From Psococerastis gibbosa (lineage: Eukaryota; Arthropoda; Insecta; Psocodea; Psocidae): a stretch of 64,000 nt of DNA. Below are positions 12,216-23,356 of the stretch, piece after piece. The stretch is taken from NCBI GenBank assembly GCA_963971405.1, contig OZ020489.1, positions 23,400,290 through 23,464,289 on the forward strand, written 5' to 3'. The position numbers were made by a program, and so were the translations under genes. The notes below the pieces were generated by a model that was given only the letters and a program-made list of their open reading frames with translations, ran no database searches and was not told where the DNA came from. Position 1 is the first letter of the stretch. Each line of letters starts with the position of its first letter.

Positions 12216-12602
12216 ATCGCTCATGCACGGGAAAAGTGACACATTTCTAAATATTGACTTTTGAGATAATTCAAATTTTAGTTCTGACCATTTTTTTTAG
12301 TTTTTACTTGTAGTACTATCGAGGCACTTAATACTTTTGAGATGTGACAGTTCACTTGAAAGAGAAGTGTAATTACCACGTCACCGCCTGGAGCACATTC
12401 CGAATTATGTCAGTATTGCCAAACCCGAAGTAGTCAAACTTGACAATGGATCAGTGACAAAACGCAATCTTATGGAAACAAATTGAACTAGATATGTGAC
12501 ACTACATTCATAAAATTCGCTATATTTTCCTCGACATTTTTGTATAAATAACTCAATTTTTTAATTTTTTGAAATGTGTCACTTTTCTCGTGCATGAGCG
12601 AT
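12216..12602. mobile_element. MITE with 32-bp terminal inverted repeats, 387 bp
   Basis: The ends read ATCGCTCATGCACGGGAAAA on the left and the complement TTTTCTCGTGCATGAGCGAT on the right, continuing into GTGACACATTTC. No other copy was noticed and no clear target duplication could be fixed. Confidence 0.65.
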
Positions 12603-12653
12603 ATGACAGTAACGTATGAAAACAATAGCCAAATAACTGACTTCAAAGGGTAC

Positions 12654-12757
12654 TTATAATAAAAGTTGATTTAATAAAAAATATTACACAAAAACATATG
12701 TAATATATGAATATGTTTTTTGTGTAATATTTTTTATCAAGTCAACTTTTATTATAA
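12654..12757. repeat. 104-bp AT-rich near-perfect palindrome
   Basis: The arms TTATAATAAAAGTTGA and TCAACTTTTATTATAA enclose complementary ATATTACACAAAAACATAT sequence with a loop of a few bases. It would form a long hairpin. It may be a small MITE. Confidence 0.6.
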
Positions 12758-14100
12758 TGTGTTGGAAATATTACAAAGTTACAAAGGAGACTACGAGTAT
12801 TTTAAATATATTCAAAGGGTAGGTACTTTACAACTAGTCATCTAGTTTATTACAGTATAAAAACAAAATGGTTGCTGAGGTAGTGGTGAACTTGATTGTT
12901 GACTGCCAACGGCATAGTATGATAGTATATGAGGAAAGCTAGGGGAATCCAATGCATTAATTAAAGGTCCCAGGAACCAGCAACCCATCGCATGAATGTT
13001 ATGTCACTTACATTTGTTATAGGCCTATGTTATGTTATGGGGGCGTCGCTGTGAAGGGTTGCTAGCCGGCCAGCCGTCGTCTGGCTGTGACTTGAAGAAG
13101 AAGGGTTGCCATACCAACCGTTTTGTGTACAAAACAATTCTGAATAATCGATGTCAGTGACTGCCACATACATATTACGATATCATGTATCAAAGTGTCG
13201 AGAAATATTTCTTCTAATAGCTATGATATTTTTTCAAACATTACAATGAATATTTACATGGTTGATGGATGGAAGGAAAAGTGAGCGCCAATGAAGATTT
13301 TCTATGTTCATTTCAATGACAATAAAGAATTTGTTGATCCAAATTTTTTTTCTTTTATTGTGTAATATAGGCCTACTGCAGAAGTTCACTGCAACAGCAA
13401 GTCTCTACTGCAAATATCTATAGACTACCTACACTATATACAGGCTATAGAGGTTACAGTACGTGGAATAAGAATTTAGGGAGCAGGGTAGCAGTTAATT
13501 CGTTGCATTTTAGTTATCCAACCTCCTACTAGCAACAGTGGGCCAACGATTTTTGCTGCATTACTGTATATACTGTAGCCTCGTTTATGATTGCTCTGGA
13601 AAGCTTCATTATGAAAGGAAATGGTATCAGTAGGTACCTGTTTATATCATCAGATACAGTAAGTATCAACGATGGGACCTATACTGTACCTATACCAGGG
13701 TGGACGATATTTCCCAATGGAAATGTCAGCTCACTCTGCAGAAGCCTGAACCTTTATTCCCCCTAACATTGCTCATATGAGCGAAATCTTCAGCGCGGTG
13801 CTGAAGTCAGCTTTAATAGCCACAGATGCCAAGATTTGCTGGAGTTTAATGCTTCGGTAAGGGGAGAAGTGACTAACTACCCCCGCCTATACAAAATATT
13901 GCTTTGTATGGTATTTCTATTTGCTGACTCATTGAACGATGAATGTTCAAATTTTTCCTGCTGGATTATGCTTATTTCGGTTTTCTTTGAAAATTTCCTG
14001 GGACTGATTGATTTCAGCATCTGAATGTATAATGCAATATTAATATAAAACCAAGAAGTTTATCAACACAACATATAATACTGTATACCTGTGCACCAAA

Positions 14101-14167
14101 CGCAATGCCAGCACTTGCCACTTACTACCGTACCGGTATGTCTTACTTGACAAGTGCTGGTATTACG
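14101..14167. repeat. 67-bp inverted repeat
   Basis: CGCAATGCCAGCACTTG and CAAGTGCTGGTATTACG pair with a loop that holds ACCGTACCGGT. Confidence 0.5.
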
Positions 14168-14479
14168 TCCTTCGGTATAAATAGCACATGATTTATATGT
14201 GCCAATGGCAACGAAAGATGAGTGACTTACAGTATCACGCAATCTACGCTATACGTATTATAGATGTAATTAAAAATCAAAAGACTTCTAACGGAAAATT
14301 AAGCTTTTCATTGACTCCATTCGTTGATTTGTCGTAAAAAACGATAATTAGCATTATCGTTGGTAATACCTACAGACTTTCTATCACATTTTAGTCAATT
14401 CTTCTGTGACAATTATAATAATTATATTACTGTACTGTATTAGTTGTATATAGCTGAAACAAATATTATCGATATGATT

Positions 14480-14585
14480 TTTTTAAGGTTTTGATCGGCC
14501 GCCATCTTGAAACAAAATGGCGGATCTATAGCTGATTATAACAAACTCGATCATGACATTTCTATGATACATTTTTGTGCCTTAT
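14480..14585 (+). repeat. Dispersed repeat, second copy
   Basis: GTTTTGATCGGCCGCCATCT and AAACAAAATGGCGGAT; the arms CGCCATCTTG / CAAAATGGCG can also pair. Confidence 0.55.
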
Positions 14586-15397
14586 TTAGTTCCTTATTTA
14601 TTACAAAGGATAATTCAACTAGGCCTACATCTGTACATTCATGCAGTCATTCATTCATTCTAAATGTAGAGATGGGTTCTCGTCCATTTAACTGAACCGC
14701 AAATAAAGTTAACTTTGTTTTGAATTAAAATTGTGAGTTCATGTCTAAGCTACGCACGTGAATTCAGGTCCAAAGTCACGATTGCGGTGGTAAAATTAGG
14801 AGAAGCTTTGCGAGCTCGTAAATGATTTTGGGTTACCATAGGCCTCTACCTACCTATATAGTTTCTCCGACCTTTCCAATATATGTGCTGTAGGAACCAT
14901 TGAACACCACGGTAGATTTATCTCTGTGGTATAAGAGGATTCTGACGCGTTCAACAATAAATTCATTCATTACAGAAATAATTCAATGACAACAGCCAAA
15001 AGACAACCGATAAGGCCTACTAGAGTCGAGTACGTACTTATTGGAATTAAAGTTTCCTAAATTATTAATACCGTATTGTTTATAGACATAAGTTCCCAAA
15101 ATTAGATGCCATTTATTATACCTAGGCTAGGTAATTTTCTTAGCCTATTAGTCTATAAATACTAAATCAGATACGGTATGAAAATATTAAAATTTACAGT
15201 CAATTATACCATTTTGTTGTGGGTGGTTTATACACGTATATAGTCTACCTATATTGCATCCATTACGGTATTATTTAACAATTAGAGAAATTCTTCCCAC
15301 GCTTGCTGTTTTAAGTAAACTATACCGTACCTATAATGTGCGTATAACAGTTAAATTATAATTCCATAATTTTTCATAAATAAATGTTAATTACATT

Positions 15398-15930
15398 TTT
15401 GTTCAACTACTAAACCAACCTAGTGGAGTTAGGGCTGTCTATGAAACCCACTCTTACACTCAACTGGGGCTTCGCATACATACATTCCGAAGCATTACCT
15501 AAAATGGTAACGAGGGTGGAGCTCAAACCTCTGTTCTCGTGGACTCAACTTATAAAATAAATAAATAAATAAATATTGACTTTTTTGTTCTATTACTAAG
15601 CCAACCTAGCGGAGTTAGGGCTGTCTATGAAGCCCTCTCTTACACTCAACTGGGGCTTCGCATGCCTACCTTCCGAAGCTTTGCCTGAAATGGTAACAAG
15701 TGTGGAGCTCAAACCTTTGTTCTCGTGGACTCGACTTATAAATATAGACTTTTTGTTATATTACTAAGCCAACCTAGCGGAGTTAGGGCTATAAATCCCT
15801 CTCTTACACTCCACTAGGAAGCCTGCTTTACATGCCCTCCGAAGCATGGCCATAAAATGTAGCAAGTGTGAGACTCGAACCAACAACCTTTCGGGTGAAA
15901 GTCGATCGGAGTCTACCACTACTCTACATT
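15398..15930 (-). repeat. Array of three tRNA-Glu-like SINE copies
   Basis: Three head-to-tail copies at about 15398-15550, 15550-15735 and 15735-15930. Only the third keeps the tRNA-like head (GGTTCGAGTC B box and CTTTCACCCGAAAGG anticodon-arm region). The first two share a different, decayed head and 80-90% of the body. Confidence 0.75.
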
Positions 15931-15949
15931 TTTTTATTATTATTATTTT

Positions 15950-16122
15950 TTTTTTTAAATAAAATATTAATCGCATACAAACAATTTAATGAATGTATCC
16001 GATTGACCTCTTCAGTCGCCTCTGTAGGTTAGTACCTGTGTTGAGTTACGACACGTTTCCGATCGCATGGCGTGTAAGGACTCGCACAAGTGCAAGCACG
16101 TTACCACCTGGCAATCGAAGTC
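15950..16122 (-). repeat. SINE-A copy 3
   Basis: Full-length. The A tail borders the third tRNA-Glu-like SINE of the 15398-15930 array. Confidence 0.7.
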
Positions 16123-16394
16123 GACATGTCCTGACTTGGTATGGCCGTTGGCAAGTATTATGGTAATTAAGACAGGTAATGAAATGAAATGAAATGAAAA
16201 ACGTCTTTATATTAGGTGAGGTTTAGTCCCGAACGAGTCAATCAGCTAACCTAGTAGTCCCCGCAGGTCAGGGCGTGTAGAGTAGGCCTATATAGTGGTA
16301 CAGACTCCGACTTAGTGGTCTGAATATCAAAACTACGTGGCTGGTTCTTAACTGATTGTGGAGCTAGTTATTGGTCTACCTTTTCTTTCTTCTT

Positions 16395-16515
16395 CTTCTT
16401 ATTCTGGCTCTGCAGCTCTTGATGGGCTTTGGCCTAATGAACAACACTCCTCTAATCATCTCGGTTTAGTACGATGCTCCCTCATCAACGGACTATCAAC
16501 TCGCGGAGGTTAGTT
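16395..16515 (-). mobile_element. LINE 3' fragment related to 3650-3862
   Basis: The minus strand carries the same AACCGAGATGATTAGAGGAG and GCCAGAATAAG tail strings as the plus-strand LINE end near 3800. It is short and broken by small changes. Confidence 0.5.
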
Positions 16516-16534
16516 TCTAGTTTTTATTTTTATT

Positions 16535-16684
16535 ATTTTTTTAAGAAAAATGTTAATCGAATACCATGAATGTATCCGATTGACCTCTTCAGTCGCCTCT
16601 GTAGGTTAGTACCCGTGTTGTCCGATGGCATGGCGTGTAAAGACTCGCACACGTGCAAGCACGTTACCACCTGGCCATCTGGCT
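16535..16684 (-). repeat. SINE-A copy 4, with internal deletions
   Basis: Lacks about 15 bp near the tail and about 12 bp in the middle compared with copy 3, only 600 bp away. Confidence 0.65.
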
Positions 16685-17275
16685 ACGGTTTTGTAGACGT
16701 CCCTGCAGTCTTCTCCCCATCATAATTACTATGTTTTGTACATTTTATTCAGCATTCGGTCCTTAGGCTACCTTAACCATAACAACATTCCATTCCATTC
16801 CACATCGAACCTGGACGCATTGCTCTTCTGTAAGCCTATCAAAGGCAATGTAAGAGAAAGACTGAATGGTATAATAATTATGACAATAATAAAATCATAA
16901 AACATACAAAAATGTGCTTATGCAATATGTATGATTTACGCGACAACTTCATGCAAGGAGGGACGCAAGCTATTTGAGTTTGGGTGTTAGGTACCCCCGT
17001 GCGGTACGGTATGACGTCTTATGAATGGGTATTTGCATTTTGGACCATCATTATACAATATGTTATATACATATAGGACTATTATAATTATTTTCAGCTA
17101 GACATCTAGATAGCCTATTTTATTATAACCTTTTTAGGTCCGATCCGAAGACTAGGAAGGTTTATATGTGTTCAATTTGGCACCACTCCCCATTTTTATA
17201 AAAATTTAGAAAAATGGGAAAATCCATTCTAAGTAAAAGTTTTTGTGTTAAATTGAAAAATATTTTTTGAAGAAT

Positions 17276-17520
17276 TCATGCCCCAATGCATTGCATACGC
17301 TGCCATTACTACTATGTTGTATTATATAGGTCTGCCCGTTCTACACTATGCTATCCTATCAATAAAATTGTGCTTTGGAATAAGGAAAGTCGAGGCAACT
17401 GAAATTTAACCATAGGATAATTATTAATTACCGTGAAACTTACTATCACAGTACCTACCTATCCTAATTAATAAATAGGAAAGTATTAACGGGCTCACTC
17501 GTACTGGTGCTATTTATTAA
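17276..17520 (+). repeat. Repeat D 3' fragment
   Basis: CCCCAATGCATTGCATACGC through GGGCTCACTCGTACTGGTGC corresponds to the second half of the family. Confidence 0.55.
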
Positions 17521-17633
17521 TTTTCAATGGAAGATGCAAAATACTAACAGTGGCGTTGGTGTCCAGGGGGGGGGGGGGGGCTCCGATTGACCCTTAACGC
17601 AGGTAATTTAAGCTTTGCACTTAGGTGGCTATT

Positions 17634-17886
17634 CCACCGGCGATTTTACTTCATATTTGATTTTGTGAATTTTGTCATTGACGTTTGTTTTGTTTTAAGG
17701 AGACTATTATGTAGATACTTAACTTATCTATTATAAATTAAGTTATAATAAGTCTACCATATTACAACTTAATTTATAATAGATAAGTTAAGTATCTACA
17801 TAATAGTCTCCTTAAAACAAAACAAATCTCAATGACAAAATTCACAAAATCAAATATGAGGTAAAATCGCCGGTGGAATAGCCGCC
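17634..17886. mobile_element. PIF/Harbinger-like MITE, 253 bp, TTA duplication
   Basis: TTA flanks both ends. The arms start GGTGGCTATTCCACCGGCG and stay complementary for about 120 bp with a short loop near 17750, so the element can fold into one long hairpin. Confidence 0.8.
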
Positions 17887-18809
17887 TTAGCACTAAGTCA
17901 AAACTAATGTTTAAAATAATATTATGAATAATCAACAAGATCAATGAGCTGTAGCCGCTACGAATTTGTTTAAATGTAACAATAATTATTATTTTATTTT
18001 ATTCATTTCTGTGTCTATTACACAATTTATTGTTAGGTACTGTAAAATAATTTAAGGAATCAGCAATTAATATTTTATTTCTTTTAGGATCCATCACGGG
18101 CTACGGCCAGGCGGGTCCAAATTGTATTGTTTATCTTGTATGTTTTCTTCACCAACACACCAACAAATCTATTTTGAATTTGACTTTTGAATATTTGCTA
18201 CTTACAGAGTGCCTACTTATATTTATCAACTTTTTTAGAAAATGCAAAAGATAATTTTTTCAATGACAACACAACGCTATTGTACACTACTGCATATCAC
18301 GAAGTTTATGGGGCGTTACGATACGCTACATTAAGTTCTATATAAAAGGGACCTAAACCCATGCAGTTCAGATTTTAGGTCAGAGCCATATTATATCCAA
18401 AAAATGGATCCAACTATTATTAAAATATGTTAAAGAATAATTCGTCACAAGCCATCTAAAGCATGATCTAGGCCAGGCAAAATATCCAAGTGTAAATATC
18501 AAGGTACTTCAAATAATTTAGCGAAATGTCCTTAAATACAAGATAATTTTATTATAATATTAGATGTTAGTACAGTAAGGAAATTAAGGTCTCCCAACTA
18601 GGTTTAAAAAATAATTAAGTACATTATTCTGATACTCCTAACTACGCCTTACAAGCTACGCTATACACATAAAAATTATCTCCCATTTAGAAGCAGTGTT
18701 ACGTTTGATTCACAGTAGGTACTACAGTAAACTTCCGTCTCCCACTGATCATTCGTAAAGGGCCCCTATTTAACACCAGTTAGGTTCCCAAATCAAAAGC
18801 AAAAAGTAG

Positions 18810-19191
18810 TTAAGAGGACATGCTACGTAGAAAATTAGCACTCCAAAATTGGTTGTTTTGATTGACTTTTTATCAAAGCAAGTTATTAAAGATTTGGCTC
18901 ATGTAAGTTGTAGAAGACTACTTCATGGATCATATAATAGGAAATATTAAATTTTTGGTAGGCTACCTTAGTTCTTTCATAAAAACCAGAGGGGACTAAA
19001 ATTTCGCGTAATCTGGGATTTTTGGAAAAACTACAAAACTGAAAAGTAAAAATACCCGATTATATTATGTACGAAGTAGTTTTCTAAAACTTAAATGAGC
19101 CAAATTTTTAATAACTTGCTGAGTTAATGAAATATAATATGAGAAATATTTAATTTTGCGTGCAAATTTTCTACGTAGCATATCCTCTTAA
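18810..19191. mobile_element. MITE of the TTAA-bounded family, 382 bp
   Basis: The ends are TTAAGAGGACATGCTACGTA and its near-complement. Inner sequence TTGGCTCATGTAAGTTGTAG is shared with 37777-38156. TTAA at both edges would fit piggyBac-type insertion, but could also be part of the inverted repeat. Confidence 0.7.
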
Positions 19192-19301
19192 TCAGAATAG
19201 ATTCTCCAAAATATGGATTTTTACATAATACATAGCCTAGTGAAAATCTACAATCACTTGACCACCAGTAGGTGTTTAGAGTAAGATTTTTCGGTTTTTG
19301 T

Positions 19302-19476
19302 TTTAAAAAAGGTTAATCGCGTACGAACAATTTAATTACCGTATCCGATTAACCTCTTCAATCGCCTCACTAAGTAATCTAATAGGTACTTGTGTCGAGT
19401 AACGACACATCCCCGATCGCAAGGTGTGTAGACTCGCACAAGTGCAAGTATGCTACCACCTTGCCACCGAAGTCAC
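19302..19476 (-). repeat. SINE-A copy 5
   Basis: Full-length and moderately diverged (GATCGGGGATGTGTCGTTAC on the sense strand). Confidence 0.7.
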
Positions 19477-19479
19477 TCA

Positions 19480-22400
19480 GAGGTACTAAAAACTCTAACT
19501 ATACTTCTGTTAAATACGGGCCCATCTCAACTTTTGACTATCAGTATATTTACAGAATTAGACTTGACTTTAAATTACAACCAACACAGTGTTAACCATA
19601 CTTAATAAATAATACAGCTAAAATTTGAACCTCGAGGTACTCCGTCTTTAGATTGAGTTTTTTCTAGATGACCGCACCTTCGGCTCTAGAAAAGGTGTTC
19701 TTTTCACAACAATATTCAAACTAGTCGAATCCAAAATATACGAATTATGGGCCAAACAATCAAAACAATACCACCTGCTTCTTGGTCTTATACATTCGTA
19801 CATCAAAGCTTCGTGGGTCGTTAATCTCAAGACATTTGAAGGACGGCAGTTATAACAGAAAAATATCTAGATTACCTACAATAGGTACATAAGGTTAGGA
19901 ATCAAATGCCTCTGAAATAACGACACTACAAGTAATTATTCTACACCTATTAATATACGTATATTAAAAAATTAATCCGCCAACTATTACACACGCAAAC
20001 CGATGCTCAAATATTATTGTAATTTATAAATGTCTCGAACTCACGAATGTCAGTGGGAAACATGAGACGAATGACTAAAAAAACAGCTGCATTATTAAAG
20101 CAATAAGTTTTCAGCACCTGGTATTTTAGTAGGGTTTAGAAAATAATTATAATAACACCAAAATTATCCAATATAAACAATCCGTTATGGATTATGTATA
20201 ATTGTTTGAAGTTGAAAGAAAGAAAATTGTCTTTATTTTCAATATGGGCGAATTTTGGGTCTTTCGGCCCACTCTTACAATTAACCCAGTTGAAATTTCT
20301 TTTAAACTTTAACCATTTTTCATCTTTTGATATACCCAAATATACATGGGCCAGTCTGTAATGGGATTAGAAACTATTCTCGAAACCCTAAAGTTAAATA
20401 CAGGTTCGTCTTCAGAATTCTAAGGATTGGAAATTGGAATGTACTTTAACATTTAAGGCAAACATAACAACGTTGAAAAAAAAAATTAAGTCAGGTTGTC
20501 AGCATTGCCTCAAAATGATGCATTTTCACGACCTTGAACATTTAGTTCAAAGGAAATAACAACAATACGTACGGTATGTGATGTCTCGACGCTAGTCGGC
20601 AGCTACTGAAAATGAACAACCATTTGTTGAGGTAAGGGAACAAAAAAGGCACAATTATTTTACGTACATTGAAAGAAATATTGCAACTTAAAATCTAAGA
20701 GCTGATATTCAGTACCTTTAATAACATACGAACGTTAAGCCAATAATAATGCACGTTTCCATATGTAGTGTGTGCACTGTAAGATAAGGTACCAACTCTC
20801 TTGGTATAACATCTCCATTAAAACATAACTCACAACCATTTAACCTCAACAGATAGTTGTACAATAATTTTTTTAAAGTTGAAACTGATAGTTAGGGAAG
20901 GTGTACATGCAACAATTAACATAGATAACCTCCAGCTACAAACTTAAATCTATTAATGCTCACCATGTGCGAAACACGATTAATAAAGTAAAAAGCAAGC
21001 GATCATTATGGCAGAGTCCATTACAAATTAGAAAAATAATAATGCTCGTACCAGGCTCTAATTTATAATTAATTTTTAATTGGAATATTACTCACCACTA
21101 AACATAAATTAAGATATAAAAGATCTGTAGGGTAAGAACAGTGTTCTTGAGAGAGACTAGAGGATATAGCCCTCCACCGGCAAGCTTAACTAGCAGCGCA
21201 AAAGGAGTGAAATATCAACATGTGAGAGACTGGTGAAAAGGATAGCAACTGGCTCAAATTTATTGGTAACAGAACTAACAATAATAATTATCATTATTAT
21301 TATTATTATTACCAACACCCAAAAATGCAATTAGAGCCAAACATAAACCAAATTCAGCATAAAATGACAAATAACTCTTAAGTAATTAATAACGCCGTTC
21401 AGTAACTTGAAATACTCCAATTAAACGTTATAAGCAGCCAACTTTGAGACCAGCAAATTAAAAAAAATTGACTAAAAAGCATAATATGGCAAATATGAAT
21501 ACAAGATTTGAAATTTTCAGCTTACAGGGGTACAAGGTAGAAAAGCTCCCAAAGGATTTCACATTTAGTTTTAGTACACAAGTGCACACATGAGATTTTG
21601 ATCTATTTTTTTTTATCATCAACACTGATATGTACATAAAAAGTCCGAGTGCTGTAAACCAAAGGTACTCACACAATCGAAAAATTCAGTCACTTTTGGG
21701 TGGTACGCAAAATCTTCAAGTCTACACATTCCATTTGCTAGCAGAGAATCTATACTAAGCCATATCATCCAATCTGCTTCAGCTATCACTAGAAACTTTT
21801 TTCGCATTGCAACAATGTTATTTGTTGAAAACTAATAAGAAACATTATCCTGTATACTCTTCTACAAACTCTTCAATGAGCCGAAGAAGATTTTTGTAAG
21901 AGATATCTACGCCACCTGCTAGGCACGTAAACTCAACTAGCTAGGTGACTTTGGCCGTATGTCGACACCTACGAGCTAAAACTCTAGCAAGACAAACTTC
22001 TTTATCAAAAGGAAGTTAATAACTAAAATAGACACTGTCCAGTGAATAAAAATAATTGAAGCAGTGACAGAGCATAAAATCAATAAAAATTAAGTTAGTT
22101 AGGTAAAATTGGAATATGATCCCAAAAGAGTAAGTCCATAATTATAAATAACAATTGATAGCTGCGCTCAAATCAATTAAAAACTCTAAAACTTGTTTAC
22201 GAATTGTAGATAATACCATTTGGTTCAATGCACTCATACACAAGGTATCAGAGACCCATAATAACCGGAGTCCATCTTCTGCTATGTTACCCCCAATTTA
22301 TTTGCGCCTTGCATTATTCCTAAGTAACATCCCATCTACCTGAAACAAACAAAATGAGAAATTATGCGATGATCAATAATAACTCATCAAAGGGCACCCA

Positions 22401-22900
22401 CAATTATCAGACGTTGCGCCATGCTACAGGTCACTCTCTGGTTCATGCATATAAAGTCTGTTTTTAAGTAAGGAGCCATATGCCAGAATTTTTTAGAAAC
22501 CATCAAGTCCATGGATACTCCACGAGTAACAGGCTGCGAACTGTTCTCGTCAACCTAGCTATGACACAAGAGGGTTTTTCCCCAAATCGCTATAGATATA
22601 CATAATTATATCACAAGCTACCGGAGGAACCCCTTTTACTTTTTAATTTATTATTATTTATATTATTATTGTATTATTAGGATATTTTACAGTTAGTATT
22701 CATAAGGATTAACGTAGGGAGTGTACGAAGTCAGCACTATGTGCATTGTAAGCTAACTGTCAATTACCATATTACGACAACAAAAGGGCGTCAATAATAA
22801 TTGCTGACATTAGAACCCATTCTTGCCACTCAAAGGGTAATTTTATCGTACGAACTTCGTACACAACTTTAAAGGAACAACTGCGCTGTGAGTTATAATA
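19480..22900. other. Unique AT-rich sequence downstream of calsyntenin
   Basis: No coding gene recognised. Part may hold the calsyntenin 3' UTR exon predicted by the donor at the stop codon. (ATT)n lies at about 21281-21311. Confidence 0.4.
20215..20300 (-). repeat. (GAAA)n-tailed repeat, copy 1
   Basis: GAAAGAAAGAAAATTGTC then TTTATTTTCAATATGGGCGA. Shared with 26165 and 55283. Possibly a LINE 3' end on the minus strand. Confidence 0.5.
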
Positions 22901-22912
22901 CCCACTCTGAAG

Positions 22913-23081
22913 CAGGCCCGTACCCAGGGGGGGGGGGGGGCACGGCCCCCCTAAATTTGATAAAAAATAATAAATAATGTAACAGTTTTAGCTAAAACTA
23001 CTAAAATCACTACGGATATACCTATCATTTATAAAAAATTTGGTTTTTGGCCCCTCAAAATTAAATCCTGGGTAGGGCCTA
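22913..23081. mobile_element. hAT-type non-autonomous element, 169 bp, 8-bp target duplication
   Basis: CTCTGAAG occurs at 22905-22912 and 23082-23089 around an insert with ends CAGGCCCGTACCCAGG and CCTGGGTAGGGCCTA. It holds a G run at 22928-22939. It sits just downstream of the calsyntenin stop, in the likely 3' UTR intron. Confidence 0.8.
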
Positions 23082-23173
23082 CTCTGAAGCACAGCAGCAG
23101 CCAGCAATATACGTAAAATATGTAAATAGATAAAAAAAACCATTATGGTAACAGCCAGTTTAAAACATCTATT

Positions 23174-23180
23174 ACTCACT
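23174..23180 (-). promoter_or_regulatory. Candidate 5' splice site directly after the calsyntenin stop codon
   Basis: The minus strand reads TAA|GTGAGT: the last base of the stop codon is followed by a six-base donor consensus. If used, the stop sits at an exon end, too close to the junction to trigger nonsense-mediated decay. The acceptor of the matching 3' UTR exon was not identified. Confidence 0.55.
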
Positions 23181-23356
23181 TAAATGTTAAGTGTCGAATT
23201 ATCCCATTCGAGACCTTTGCCAGAAACTGGTTGCACTTCATCCTCTTCGTCACTGCTAGAGGTAAGAAAGATGTCTGGCTCTGAATCACTACTGTCGTAA
23301 TCATCGGTCATATGTTTTCCGGCATCACGACTGGCCTCAGCGCTCTTCTCCAAATT
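23180..23356 (-). CDS. CLSTN: Calsyntenin last coding exon o (acidic tail, second kinesin motif, stop)
   Basis: Fifty-eight codons and TAA. It starts NLEKSAEAS and has an acidic stretch of about 30 residues (YDSSDSEPD, SSSDEEDE), much shorter than the poly-Glu run of vertebrate CLSTN1. It ends KGLEWDNSTLNI, the second kinesin-light-chain motif, with Asn where most members have a second Asp. The acceptor is aattattttag. The stop codon is followed directly by GTGAGT, a strong splice donor, so the 3' UTR probably continues in another exon. Confidence 0.95.
   Translation of the reverse strand, partial: NLEKSAEASRDAGKHMTDDYDSSDSEPDIFLTSSSDEEDEVQPVSGKGLEWDNSTLNI

Larger units (their letters stand above)
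10620..15390. other. Mostly unique intergenic sequence
   Basis: Holds the (GAA)20 run, the MITE at 12216, the palindrome at 12654, the hairpin at 14101 and the repeat at 14480. Otherwise I see no gene or RNA. Confidence 0.5.
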
